Origin: Batillaria attramentaria
Lineage: Eukaryota > Mollusca > Gastropoda > Batillariidae
Assembly (NCBI GenBank): GCA_018292915.2
Contig: JACVVK020000341.1
Coordinates: forward strand, 189,001-253,000
Length of the DNA stretch: 64,000 bases
Reading direction: 5' to 3'
Under the pieces are notes generated by a model, which was given only the letters and a program-made list of their open reading frames with translations, was not told where the DNA came from and did not search any database. The position numbers were made by a program, and so were the translations under genes. Below, piece after piece: positions 28,175 through 54,900 of the stretch (position 1 is the stretch's first letter; each line of letters begins with the position of its first letter).

Positions 28175-30205
28175 TTGGCTAAAATACAAGCAACATGCCT
28201 GAACTGATTATTGTATAATGTAAACTGACGTCAGAGTTGTAAATTTAACAGTAACTGATTTCTATTGTCCATCGTTCTCATTCATTCAAACCTGGCACTC
28301 TTATTACGACTCTCAGTGACAATCCCAAGCCGGAAGTAATCACACAGCAAAACCAACTCTTTGTCCAATCTATTTGACAGCAACCCAACACACAGCCACA
28401 AAATACCTGTGCATGTAGTCCAAACACAGCCTTAGAACAAATTCACATTCAGACACACTAGTGGTCAGCAAACTTCAGTTTGGAAACTGGATTTCTCATG
28501 TCGGTACATGTACTGTATAATTTCTATTTGGCACACACAGAGAACACATGAAATAGGAACTCCAAAGAAAGAAGACACAACACCAAACAGCATCTCTCTG
28601 ATAAAGGAACTACCGTTATATGTAGTTGATATTGTTCACCCAAGTTTAGCTAAGTGTCCAGCAGGGCAAGTAAGCTGCAGCAGTGTCACTCATGTTGTTT
28701 CTCACTGTATTAGTTTCTATACGTACAGCACTATTGGACTCAATGTTTCGGTGTGCAGATGGCGCCTTTGTGCAGTCAATTGTGTAAAATGACTTAAGGT
28801 AACGCAGACAACAGCAAGAATAGTTTATGTTGGCGGCTGAATTCAATTCATTTCAATTTCATTCATGAATTGAAAATATGCCTTTCGTACAGCCATCCAT
28901 GACCTGTTTGGGGAAAAAAATCGCAAGAAAGTCTTCAATTCTGATGCAGTCTGCTTTTCTATGAAAGGGGGACACCATTCAGATTGGAGGAAAGCTGGGT
29001 ACATTTTCCCTATACAGCTCCCTAACAATTTTACATAGCTGCGCAAAACAAGAAACTGGGGCCAATATCCAAAACCAATTTTTGAAGCAAACTTTAGCAA
29101 AAAGCAAAAGACAATCATCTGGTTTACACTTCTGACTACACAACAGTTCATCCAACCCAAGAGTGGCTTGTTTTGAAAGGATGGGAACGAACTGTATGTA
29201 AATAAGCTTGTGAAACAAAAAAAACCCAATCTGCCAATGGCATCTGGAGACAACTGGAAGTTCTGCATTTAGTAGGTTTAAAAACATAAATGTTCTCCTC
29301 TTGTGTCATACTACAACTGACAATATCAGCTTTAAAAAAAAAATCATCCCAAAATGTGATAAAATGGGCCTGCAACCATTTTTACTTTCAACACCAGTCC
29401 TGTACATGGCTGACTAGATAATCCACAGTAAAACATTCCATCAACACGGTTCCCTAATCTACAAATAAAAATCCTTATTGTGACACAAGAAATGCTGTAA
29501 CCCCAACCCCCCCCCTCCCCCCCAGGTATCATAAATGTGTGCAAACAAACAGGGGAGGGGAGTAGTGGGGGGATAAGAGGACAAAATACCCCCACCCCCT
29601 CCAAAAAATACCCCACCCCCTCCAAAAAAAACCCCAAATCACTACAGTGACTGAAATCTGAAGAAACTGAAGTAAGATAACTTGATCAAATCAAGCAATG
29701 CTGGCAGGCAAACAAAACTTCCCAAAACATCCTTCCCAACACTACAGGCACGTCATACTGCGTTTTGCAGGCATAGTCTTGACATTTCACTTTCACTATG
29801 TCCACCGGTTTTTATGCAGCGAGTTTAAATGCACAGATCCCAACTGAACTACTAAATGCAACCACAGTGTTCCTGCTACACGCCTTCGGCAAAAATTGCC
29901 ACAACCCTTCTAGAATACTACAGCACCTGCCACTGGGACCTTCTTACTCAGTTACTGGCCTTGAGTCACTCTCCACCTTTGAAAAGCAAATAAAATGTTT
30001 GGCTGGACAGTTAGTTGTCTTCTTTGGTAACAAACACTGGGGACCTGCATCAGCTTGGAAAATGATGGTGATGTGATATGATACTTTAGTCAGCAACACA
30101 TCAATGAAAATCAGACAGCTGTGAATCGTAGCAAGCGTTGAAAAAAAACAAAAAACTAACGGAACCTCTGCTTTTCCCTACATGTCCAGCACTACAATCA
30201 GACAA

Positions 30206-30388
30206 TACAGTCGAACCTGCCAAGGCGGTCACCTGTATAAGCCAAACCACTGTCTAACCTGGTCACCCCAGAGGATCCCCTGACACACTAGCTGTTGACA
30301 TGACACCCTGGATAACCCGGTCACCCTGTCTAAGGTGGTCAGTTTGACCCAGTCCCTTGGGTGACCGCCTTACACAGGTTTGACTGTA
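30206..30388. mobile_element. Mariner-like MITE, 183 bp
   Basis: The ends are imperfect inverted repeats bounded by TA: TACAGTCGAACCTGCCAAGG on the left, and CCTTACACAGGTTTGACTGT followed by A on the right. Both continue inward into GCGGTCACC/GGTGACCGC. The TA boundary and CAGT start suit a Tc1/mariner-type non-autonomous element. No coding capacity. Confidence 0.8.
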
Positions 30389-30853
30389 TGTGTAAAGCCT
30401 TGTCATTTCAGATTTGACTACAGTATAAAAATCAGAATCCTCTCTCCCTTACCCCCAAACAGCTGACAGTTTCTGATCTTGTCCCAACAGAGCCACACAC
30501 AAGCAAAGCAAATCTTAAAGCTGAAACGTAGACACATGTACAATACTGTCAGCAAAGTACTGAAGGGCAAGCACAGGAAGAAGGAATCTAACTGTACATG
30601 ACTAGAAGTTCCAGCCATCTTGGGGACTTGCACAGTAAGCAGCAAGTTGGCAACCAACTCCAGGGAAAAAACAAAAACACAAAAAAAGCGAAGGAGAAGT
30701 TGCGAGATAAAGTATCCATGCACAACCTGATTTATGAGGGAGAATTAAAATGTGAAGTGCTTTCATGGGTTCTGGCAGTAGTAAATGAACAGTTATCTAT
30801 CAAAACAATATTCAGCTGTTAATACTTCTCTAAAGCAAATCTGTAGCTTCACC

Positions 30854-30897
<44 letters not shown>

Positions 30898-30936
30898 CTC
30901 TCTCTCTCTCTCTCACATACACACACACACACACTT

Positions 30937-30967
<31 letters not shown>

Positions 30968-32723
30968 GAGTAAATGGGTACTTGACACTAGCCTGCAGGC
31001 CAGTACAAAAAGTGATCAGAAAATGAAAGACACACTAATCCTAGTACATGTAACTGAATCCTTTCTCTCTGTACTACACAGTAGTCAGAAAAGACAGTTC
31101 TAAGCCAACAACAACAGTGTAGAAAAGCCAGAGAGAGGAAGTACCACCACCGCAGTGTACAGAGTAAAAAGGAGTCAGGGAGTACGAGGACGACTTAACA
31201 TCTCCACAATCCATTGTAAGCAGAAAGTCACTGAGAGTTGTTCCTACACCTCATGTAGATGTACAAGTACCAGTTTGTAACTGATGCAAACAGCAATACA
31301 AAACAAGCCAGCTGCTCAGAAGTCGCTAAAAGCTAAATCCCTATAAATCGTATGTACATGCCGAAAATATACAGGCTGCTCGCAACACAGACACACACAC
31401 ACACACACACACATACACACACACACACACACAGAATTTCAACTGTGATTTTTGTTACTACAAGCAACACAGACCACATGTGAGGTGTACAGGAGGTGTG
31501 TCAAGTCTGTCAGACTGTGGCCAAAGCGAGTGTTATGCTTGACATGAGACATACGCTGTAAACCAAAACCAAATACAGCAGGAGCAGAATATAACCACGA
31601 CAAAGTTATTGGCGACCATTATTGCTGTGTGACATTCAAACATAAAAGTGATGGCATGTACAAAACATAAATAAATTCATGAGCAAAGACATACATCCAC
31701 AACCTTTGTGTGTACCACAGTTAACAAACTCTAACCAAATCCAAGAACAGACAGCAGAGCAGGTCAAGTCCAACCAAGTCTGAGGGACTGAAAAACTAAA
31801 GGTGGCCGAAGCGGTGGAAAACAAGTAGACGTAGTGTAGTGTAGTTCAGAGACAACTAATTACAAATAGCTATATCTCACCGCTATCAGCTACAAGCAAA
31901 AACAAAACAATGTACAGAAACCACCTCTGAATGACAGAATGTGGAAGCTGCAGGTCTAAAAATTAATGTTGCCAGCCATCCATCCTGGTAATGAGATGCG
32001 TTTGGGGGATGCGACAGACAGTGTAAACTTCAGCCACTCCGCTTCACCGTTTCAACCATACGTGACCATTGTTTTTTCCCCAACATGACTACGAAAGGCT
32101 ACTGCTGTCTAGGACATATGATAGCATTTAGTGTTTGACTGGTGAGTAACTCCTGTCTAAAACACAGCACGTGTAACAGACAATAAACCGCAGCAGCAGA
32201 TTTTCAATGAAAACATCCAGTGACAACGTTTACTGAACCAAACTGCTGGCAAGACACACGAACACAGTCACACAGCAACAACACAAGCTATGTGTTTGAC
32301 TTGAGCCACAAAACTGTGTTGAAGACGTGGAGAAGTTTTGTCAGAAAATGGACATGCTGGGAAGTGAGATTCTGTCAACAAAGGATTGTCCAACAAAGAA
32401 TACAGGTTTGAAACATATCAAATACCAATCACTTTTCCTGCTTAGAAAAGAAATGAACAACTGATAGTGACACATTATACTGTATCAGTAAACATCGGAT
32501 AAACATGGCAATGGATGGGGTTTTTTGTGTTGTATCATCTACAAAATAGCCAAGTCATGACAAGCAGCTTGTGAAGTAAAAACGTGAATTAACCACAGGC
32601 TTCTTTGGCAAAGCTGCAAATGTTGAAGGGGAAAGGGGGAATCTTTGAAGCTCTCAGTGGCAGTGACAAAGGTTTTTATTTTGTTCAGAGTCCATGATCT
32701 ACCTGACACTATCCCCCCTCACC

Positions 32724-33203
32724 GCAAGATGCAGCTAAACCCTAGTGGTAGGTAGTGACGGTTTGTGAGCTGCATGACTTGACACAAGATGCAGCTAAAC
32801 CCTAGTGGTAGGTAGTGACGGTTTGTGAGCTGCATGACTTGACACAAGATGCAGCTAAACCCTAGTGGTAGGTAGTGACGGTTTGTGAGCTGCATGACTT
32901 GACACAAGATGCAGCTAAACCCTAGTGGTAGGTAGTGACGGTTTGTGAGCTGCATGACTTGACACAAGATGCAGCTAAACCCTAGTGGTAGGTAGTGACG
33001 GTTTGTGAGCTGCATGACTTGACACAAGATGCAGCTAAACCCTAGTGGTAGGTAGTGACGGTTTGTGAGCTGCATGACTTGACACAAGATGCAGCTAAAC
33101 CCTAGTGGTAGGTAGCGACGGTTTGTGAGCTGCATGACTTGACACAAGATGCAGCTAAACCCTAGTGGTAGGTAGTGACGGTTTGTGAGCTGCATGACTT
33201 GAC
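32724..33203. repeat. 60-bp tandem repeat, eight copies
   Basis: Eight near-identical units, for example CAAGATGCAGCTAAACCCTA then GTGGTAGGTAGTGACGG. One unit (at about 33115) has GCGACG in place of GTGACG. The unit is a multiple of three and so leaves an open 173-residue minus frame, which is not evidence of coding. Confidence 0.97.
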
Positions 33204-34884
33204 ACGAGGCAGGCACTAGTAACCAACCAGCACATGCCACACACCAAGTAATGGTTGCACTGGCAAACTGTCTCTGCCCTACCTCACTTTTTTACTTTAA
33301 TGTGCCCTATGAAATTCACTGGTCAGTCAAAAGTCCAGAGTGAATAGAATCCAAACAGTAGCTATGTAATGCTTTACAAATGACTCTTGAAAAATGGTTT
33401 ATACAACATATATATTATATTCAGCAATTGTTCTGTACAACTCTGTACTGTAACTTAATGGTTCTCACGACTTAAATTTAGCTTGCCACTCTGGCATTCA
33501 CAAGTCCAGCCTCTGGAAAACTTGAGTCAATTACCAGCTAAATAAATGCAATGTGGTTTGACATTGATGATCTGTCTGATGACAACAACATTGTGAAACC
33601 TACGCGTCAATACAATTTTATACAAGCGGCAGCAGCTTCTAAAAAGAAGCCGTTGAAAATAATCTTGAGACAAGTGTGGGCATTTGGGCATGTGGAAAAA
33701 ACACTAGTGATATCCAGAGGGGAAACAAGTCACTATCGATATTATGGCATACCATACATTACACGACTATCATTGTAGTTGTTCCCTTTGACAGCGGAGC
33801 GCTGTGCACCTGAGAAATGTTTGCTTGAAACTGTGAATACTGAGATAATGCCGTCAGGTCTCTTCCCTCCTTCAATAATTGTACAACCCCATTCTTTTAA
33901 ATGAGACCAGTGGGTGATTCAGCCTGTCATTATGACTCTCATTCCAGCTGCATGTAGACAGGTTGTCCATAGCTAACAAAAACAAAACAAACAAAAAAAC
34001 AAAAAACCCTGCAGTCGTTCGTATGATCAACCAGTATAGCCCCTTGCAACCAAGCACTCTACCAGACTGGTGGTGCTTTAACAAACTGGTCAGTCCCCAC
34101 AACATAGCTTAACAATCCGTCACTCCTGTTTGTGCAACAAGAAGTGTCCTACTCCTAGATCTACATGTCAACATACACACACGTGTACCCTGAACCAAAC
34201 AACTGTCAAACACACTATTACCTTACTGACATTCATGCCTCATCCAAAGTATCAGTAGATGTTTGTAGACTTTTACCGGTGCACAGCTGGAATCTGAGGT
34301 GGCAGCACACTGTAAATACTGCAAAATGACTCAAAACGGACCAGTAATGTGAATAATTTATTGACCTGAAACATGGCAGTGAACCTTTCCGTAAAAACTG
34401 AAATCTTTCTGATCACTATAATGGTGAAATTTGGAAAAGATGAAACGTGTGCAAATGACATGGAAAAACTGAACCAGCTGACACTCTTTGCAGTATCTTA
34501 AAACTTTGTACGAATCTTAAGACATGCCTCTCTTCACCGTTCTGTTGAAAACAACACACACTCACATAATCCTCAGGGTTTTTGTCATTTACATTTTTAA
34601 TCACATTGTCCAGGGCAGAACAGGACTTGGTGATTCAAACATGCACTCTATCAGAAATTACACTTAACTGTATCGTGCTGTTCTGTAGCTTAAAAAGAAT
34701 ATAAAGCAAAACTTCCTCACAATTTTTTTTTTTTCATCTGCTCTTTGTACAAAATGTGGGCACAATGAAAACCAACTGTTCAGCTGGTCAAGCACCTTCA
34801 ACAACTGAAACAGCTTGCTCAACTCTCCCTTTTGTTTTCTGGATTGCCCCGCTAAATAATAATAAACCTGTTGTTCTTTTGTTC

Positions 34885-35175
34885 ATTTGGGGGTGAGTGA
34901 TGGTCTACTAGGTAGCGTGTCGGACTTAGCCGCTGTGCTACTGAACGGCCGTCACCAATATCATGGCGACGAAGCGTGGGTTTGAGCCCAGGTTGAGCTT
35001 GTGATATGTGATACCAGTTTTTCCTGGCTACCGGGCTGCTCATCAGGGGTTTCTGTCTGGATTATCCGGCTTTCCTCCCCTAGCAAAAAATAGGATAGGT
35101 GATGCTGCACCGCATTGACACGCTTCCCCCAAAGGAAGCAGTCCAAATTTCCCGAAAGGGAGAATAAAGTAGTAA
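34885..35175 (+). mobile_element. Second tRNA-headed SINE family
   Basis: GATGGTCTACTAGGTAGCGT (A-box-like) and GCGTGGGTTTGAGCCC (B-box-like) form the head. The body contains TTTCCTGGCTACCGGGCTGC and GGATTATCCGGCTTTCCTCC, and the tail is A-rich with AATAAA-type sequence. It differs from the 5413 family in body and tail. Confidence 0.7.
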
Positions 35176-35802
35176 CAAAAAGAAAATGAATAAATAAAAA
35201 TAAAAATGGTGCCGATTTCTTGCTATCTCACATCCTTTCAAAAAGTATTTACAAGTAAAGGGACACGACAGTCAATCTTGATCAGCATATACACAGAAGC
35301 TGTGAGATGCTAGTCCAAAGCTAGCGACTGCTGGCTATAAAATAACGAACCAACACTTGTGCCCTTGGCCTCCTCACACCATGAGAAGCATTTGTACGCA
35401 CTACAGACAGAGAAATAAAAATGGAGAAGAAACCACTGGTTTGTATGCTTGCTTCTTGATCCATAAAGCCATTCTCCAGTGTGAAGAAAACGAAGAGTCT
35501 GTGAGACGCGAGTCTTGATGAGCTTCTTCTCATGAGCTGGTAGAAAAATCTCCTTAGCATTCAGACTGACCTGTTGTATCAGTCATGCTATGTGGCTGGT
35601 GGTAGGAACAGTGCAGAATCTGCCATCGTATGTACAAGTGATAAAAAAGCGCAGATTTCACACACACAACAGGGCCTGGAAATATTCAGCTGAAAATAAC
35701 AGATATAATCACCCATCAAACTGTTCCACACACGACTACTGCTCCTCTGACCTGTACAACATGCCACTGGTTATGCAATGTCAGAGTTCTAGCACTCAAG
35801 AC

Positions 35803-49496
<13,694 letters not shown>

Positions 49497-49556
49497 GCTT
49501 AATGCCTTCGCAATGTGCGGGGACACCACTCATAAGTCACATTTTGTCGATCACCT
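49497..49556 (-). other. PSD: EFA6 5'UTR part of coding exon 1
   Basis: TTTATGTTTGCAG precedes GTGATCGACAAAATGTGACT and continues to the start codon at 49496. An in-frame TGA lies 12 codons before the ATG, and a short out-of-frame ATG is also present. This supports ATGGCCAGC as the start. Confidence 0.65.
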
Positions 49557-49943
49557 GCAAACATAAATAAACAATAAAAGCATATAAAATTTTTATAATG
49601 ATTTTACGTGTATTGAACACTGCTGTTTCTGTATACTACATTTACTATTACTAGACACCTGAAGCTAGTTACCATCCAAAGGAACATGCGTTCATCTGTA
49701 ACGAAAGCAGTCACCCATGACTATCTCACAAAACAGAAATGGAATTTCATAGGCCACTGAACAAGACAATATGTATGAATAAGAGAGAGAGAGAGATGTC
49801 AATAAGAATGAGAAAAGGCTATACATGTACTGTATACATGTCTGTAATGTCACTGTCAAACAAAGAGAACTGACACTAAAGTTACAGATACAGAAAATGG
49901 TGGTTTGTGGCACCGTACGAGTAGTAATTTTATCCCGTGATGA

Positions 49944-50140
49944 CAGGGTTTCATATTCGCATTGGACATCGGTCACAGACCAATTTATTTTCGAAGTGTC
50001 CAGTTGCTTTCTTACGGAGGCGAACATGTATGTCCTATATCTGCAGCACAGTGGGCAATATTTCGGACAAATGTCCTACAGATATTTTTACCGTCAGCCA
50101 GGACATTTGCCCTATTACAGCCTGGGACATCTTTTAGCAT
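49944..50140 (+). mobile_element. Truncated relative of the CAGGG-ended element
   Basis: It begins CAGGGTTTCATATTCGCATT, then GGACATCGGTCACAGACCAA. It contains GGACAAATGTCCTA and CAGCCAGGACATTTGCCCTA, matching the subterminal palindromes of the element at 8205. The right inverted end is absent. It lies in the EFA6 5'UTR intron. Confidence 0.7.
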
Positions 50141-51775
50141 CAGTGAACAGTCATGACTCATTCCTATAATTAAATTTACATGTACTAATTTCAGAATGAC
50201 TGACTATGTTCATCGCCATCAGCTCAAAAAATGGTCTCTGACACCGTCACAAGGAGCAGCTTGACAACACTGAAACTTCACGACAAAAGTATGACTTGTG
50301 AAATTGAAGGAACACAACCTCTAAGTCTAACCTGCCAATCACCAATATAGTTCACAAATAGAGCGTGCACTGGGAAGACTCTGAGTGAAGTACTGTATGC
50401 TAATTTGTATAGATTTTACTGTAGTAATTTGTGCAGGGATTCTTTGCTTTTTAAATCTTCTTTACAAACGTTGCTGGGGTAAAATGTCTCCAAAACTGTG
50501 CCAAACTTTATCCAAAGTGAACATTTCAACAACAAAGACCAAAAGGCAAAATGAAAGCAAGTGCTCTCCCACCCCCTCCACGAAAAAAGAGCAAAAAGCA
50601 TGGCAGTACGGAAACCTGCTTAGCTATTATCATGAAACTGAAAAAGGAAAAAAAACCCAAATGTGTAACTTGCAATTTCATTTGATATTACACTTACAGT
50701 GAATGCACTGACTGGCTACAGCTGGTACATGTATACCAATTTGAAAATGGAAATACCTTAAAAAAAAAAAAAATGTTGTGTTCGTCAAAGTATCGGCTGG
50801 AATATGACAAAACTGATTCATGAAAATGGCACTTGTTGTTTTTTGTTTTTAAATTTTATTCTCCCTCCCCCCCCCTCCCCCCCCCCCCCCCCCCCTATCT
50901 CCAAACTATAGAATGATGTCAGTTAATGTCACTGACAGTGAAAGACATCCGTGACCAATGCTGTAAGCAGAGACATAATATGTGCGTGCACTCAAACCGT
51001 TCCGCTCTCAGCTGCACAACACATAATGCGTGTCGCCAAGTTTATCACTGTGGACTATCTGTAATGCTTTTGATAGAACGCGAGTGGACGAGGGAGTGGT
51101 GGGGGATGACAACTACATTTTTGCTAATACCCGTTTGATTTTCTGATGAAGGCAGCTTCAAATGAAGATACCGGATGGCAGAATTCCTAGCGCGATCACT
51201 GTATTACTATTAGTAATACTATACTTGTCTTCATGCTGGTAGTCTGACCACCAAGCATCCTGGTTCCGTGTTTGGCACTGTGTGCAAATGAATTACCAGA
51301 TATGTCTTAACCAAATATCTGGTACTACATACCACACATAAACCGTGCCTCAGGCAAGGAAATATGATGAAAGAAAAACACTAATTATGACCAAGGATTA
51401 CTGTGGTGCGAGTGTGAAGTTTGTTTTCATTTGCTTCAATACTGCAACAGTACACAACCGGTAACGGGCAAAACAACAGAACTCAAGTCGCTTGCACAGA
51501 ACTATTCAATACAGACACTGCACATAATCTTCAGTGACAATGACTTGATCTCAATAACTGTAATGCGCACGTTCCCCAGAACATCCAAAAATCAGAGAAA
51601 GACAGGCTCATTTAGTCAGCGCAAATTTCATGATCACCAGTTTCGAGTATCAGCTTTCCTGTTGATTGGCTAGGTAGGTGAAGAACAAAAATGTCTAATT
51701 CATTAACATAGATAAAATCTGCTTTAACTGCTGTCCCCATTTTTTCAATGCGGCCGGTACAACAAATAATCATAC
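50141..51775. other. EFA6 5'UTR intron, remainder
   Basis: No exon or RNA gene was seen. A C-rich homopolymer tract lies at about 50865-50895 and an A run at 50758-50773. Confidence 0.5.
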
Positions 51776-51840
51776 CTCAGTCTCAACATTTTACATCTCT
51801 CACTGACTTCCGCCATGCTGTCGTCTCGCAACATCTCGCA
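51776..51840 (-). other. PSD: Likely EFA6 first (5'UTR) exon with short upstream ORF
   Basis: The sense strand contains ATGGCGGAAGTCAGTGAGAG (ATG at 51816) and ends CTGAG before a GTATGA donor. Spliced to the acceptor at 49556, the frame gives MAEVSERCKMLRLR and a stop, so this ATG would head a 14-codon uORF rather than the main protein. The 5' boundary is a guess set by the neighbouring SGPL1 start. No transcript supports this exon here. Confidence 0.5.
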
Positions 51841-51905
51841 CAGTGTCATGTGACTCCTTTCATTTCAGTTTCGTAAGGCGAGATTTCACACAGTTGTCGC
51901 CAAAT
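51841..51905. promoter_or_regulatory. Compact bidirectional promoter EFA6/SGPL1
   Basis: About 65 bp lie between the putative EFA6 first exon (minus) and the SGPL1 start codon (plus). GTCATGTGAC at 51845-51854 contains TCATGTGA, the M-box/CLEAR-like E-box bound by MITF/TFE factors in other animals. No TATA box is seen. Its regulatory role is inferred. Confidence 0.55.
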
Positions 51906-54900
51906 ATGTCGGGCTACCTAGGAACTGCGCTGGTGAGTTCAGCCTTAGATCTTTCTTTTTAAAACAGTGTTACGACATTCTCTGTGTTAGATATCGTCAT
52001 GTACGGAACGTTTTCACTATTTCTTTTAAGTGTTGCCATTTCCCTGGCCCATCACCATTGTTTTCCCGTCTTTGCCAGCTCTGTTTTAGAGTTCGTCTGC
52101 TCGACCTGGTGCATTTTCGTTCATCTGCACTAGACGTACTGTAGACAAAGAAGATCGCCCCTAACATGTTTCTTTCGGTGCAGCTTAGCCACTTTATAAG
52201 ATCATTATGACTATTATGTTTATAGATAAGGTTGTTGGTATCCTGAAAATGCGTTTTTTCTTAACTGGCGTGTGTCATAACGTGTGTGCACCGCTAGTGT
52301 AGGGTGCGTTCGCACCCAGAGAGACCTTTGAAATCAGGCCAGATGGCATTACTGTAGTTCACTTGTTTACGTGGGTGAGATCAGCGGGCTGCAGCAGTCT
52401 GCATGTTAACCTGCGTTTGACACATCGCATTGTGGACTGATGAATGGTTGGGGATACATCAGTCAGCTGATATATTCCAGTGGTTGTCATATTATGAACT
52501 GCCGACATAGTGAAAAAAGGAACTGTAGCTGCCTTTGAAGTGTGAATATTACTATTATTAGTGGATGCAAAAACCCAAACAGGAAACAGAGTAAAGTTTC
52601 TGAAACGGGTGTTTAGGATTACGTGAAATGGCACATTGGTTGCAGAGCCCTATAGCTCCAGCAGTAACAAGTGTCAAAAGCTGGATCAACAATCTTTGTC
52701 AAGACTTGGAACCATGGCAGATTGTACTCTACACGTGTGGGTCTACTGTGGTTATACTGACCTTGAGAGACTTCCTCTTTCACGATGATGAAAGTAAGTC
52801 AACTTTGGTGTCGGTGTTATTGGTATGGTAGATTATTATACTGTATGTCTTTCTACAACCAATTGTGCAGTGTTATACAGGTCAGGGGTATATGTACATA
52901 AAAGGATCTCTTTGGCTTTTACAGTTATACTTAGGCCTTGTGGCAATTTTGGTGAGGGAAGAGGAGTGAGTTTGGATTAGAATTTCACATTCTGATTCCC
53001 CCATGAGCTAAGAAAAATAGGAGGGGGGGGGGGGGGGGGGCCTTGAAATTTAATTTGAATGTTTTGATTACTGCATGAAGAAAAAAAAGAAAGTTGTCTC
53101 TTTTTTTGTCAGTGTGTGGTTTGGGTTTTGTTTTGTTTTTGTTTTTTAATTATTATGGTTCTAAAGTTATGCAATATATGTCACTGACAGTGCACCTGTT
53201 TTTGTTACAGCTTTGAGAAAGCGAACAGTGAAGGAGTTTTTCCGCCTGATGAAGAAGATTCCGTATGTACGACGTAAGATTGACCAGGAGCTGTCTGGGG
53301 TGCGGAAAAAGATCATCCATGACATGAACAAGGCTGTGGCGGGAAATCTCTACATCCAACGATTGCCCACAGAAGGCATGTCAGAGGTAAACTGCAATTT
53401 GGCACACAACATTTTTCATTGTAAAAGTGTGATGGATTCTTTTGCATAGTGTGGAGAAGAATCAGATATGCGTTTGCCTCCAGTGCTTCGCATCCACTTA
53501 GGACATTCGTCACAAGCCAATTCTTTGTCAAAACGTCTGATTGCCTCCTTACGAATGCGGACGTATTGCTTATCATTTCTACACCACAGTGGACAACGTT
53601 AGGATCAGTGTCCTATAGTTTTACAGTCAGCCTGGGCAGAATTAATTTATGTCCTACAGTGTATGATAATGATGTCCTACAGTGTAGGATAGTTCCCATG
53701 GATATGAAGCCCAGTACCTCGTAATACCTGCATACATTTGTCAGCCTGCTGTACGTGGCTGTGGGGTTATAGTAAGGAGAATGCTGATGGGAATAATGAG
53801 CAATATATATATATTAGAGATAACATTAGTTAAACTCTGCTGACAACCTACATCCACATGTTACAGTGACAACCAACATCCACCTGTTACAACGCTCCCC
53901 CCCCCTCCCCAACCCCCCCCCCCCTCCACACACACACACACCCACCCACCACCCCAATAAAATTTGAGGTGAGTGTATACATGTACACTGCAGTGATAAC
54001 TAAGACCTGAAGGCCAAGCCTGTGGTTACCAGTCAACCCTAGAAGCCATTAAGATAAAATAGCTTTAAGTTTATTGGCTTGGTAAATACACCAGTAGTTT
54101 CATTGATGTCTGAACTGGCACTCACGTCACTTTGTTTGACGCTTCTCCAATATCAAGCGAGGTTGCTGTAGCAACTGTTTGCTCTCGGCCATTTGACTGA
54201 TACGAGATTTTTCATGGTGACTGGTCAAGGAGAGAGGAAATATTTATACAGCGGTGCTTTAGCACTGACTGGCGATATCGGCCGGTGTCATGTACGGTGA
54301 CACATGCTTGTAGCCAGGTGCATATGTACTCTAAGTCTGCTTGTGATAAGAACGTGTTTGAAATGGCTTATCTGTGTACACACCCAGGTCAAGTGCACTA
54401 CAGGTTCAAAGGACTCCTGTGAAAACTAGTTTCGACAGTGGGGTGCACGTGATAATGTAGAATGAGCAAAACAAGTGTGCTACATGTAGCTGATACCAGC
54501 TGGAAAACTGCAAATTTTGATGAGCAAAAACTATTTTCTGAATGAAAGAACACTCATTTGATTTTGCGACGTATCCTTAATTCCTGTATCCTGGTGCATG
54601 TGCACTGCTAATGTGCTGATGATAGTGTTAGCTGCATGATCATGATGTGATCGCGCGCTCAGTTATCTGTATACATGCAGGTTCACATGCACTAGTAGTT
54701 CTTTGGGCCTCATTTCATAATGAACTCTGATTATGGATGTTCTTAGTATATAGTTCTTATTTTATACTTTTATTTGTAACCTTGAATACTTGTTGTTTTT
54801 AATATGTGGTGGCAAAATTTCACTTTTGGGGTCAGTTAAGTATGTTTGGTTCGATTTGTGCTGTAAATGTTCGACAAGTTACGCAAACAGTTACTGTGAA

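Larger units (their letters stand above)
24004..35802. other. Gene-poor 11.8 kb: last EFA6 intron or intergenic
   Basis: No convincing coding exon was seen on either strand; reading frames here are short and unlike known families. The region holds CT/CA microsatellites at about 28086-28171, 30855-30968 and 31387-31432, C-rich tracts at 29502-29640, the mariner-like MITE, the 60-bp array and a SINE. It would be EFA6 intron if the distal exon is used, or 3'UTR plus intergenic sequence otherwise. Confidence 0.55.

Noticed and set aside
29798..30076. 92-residue plus frame
   Set aside because: No family resemblance, splice context or composition typical of the coding exons here.
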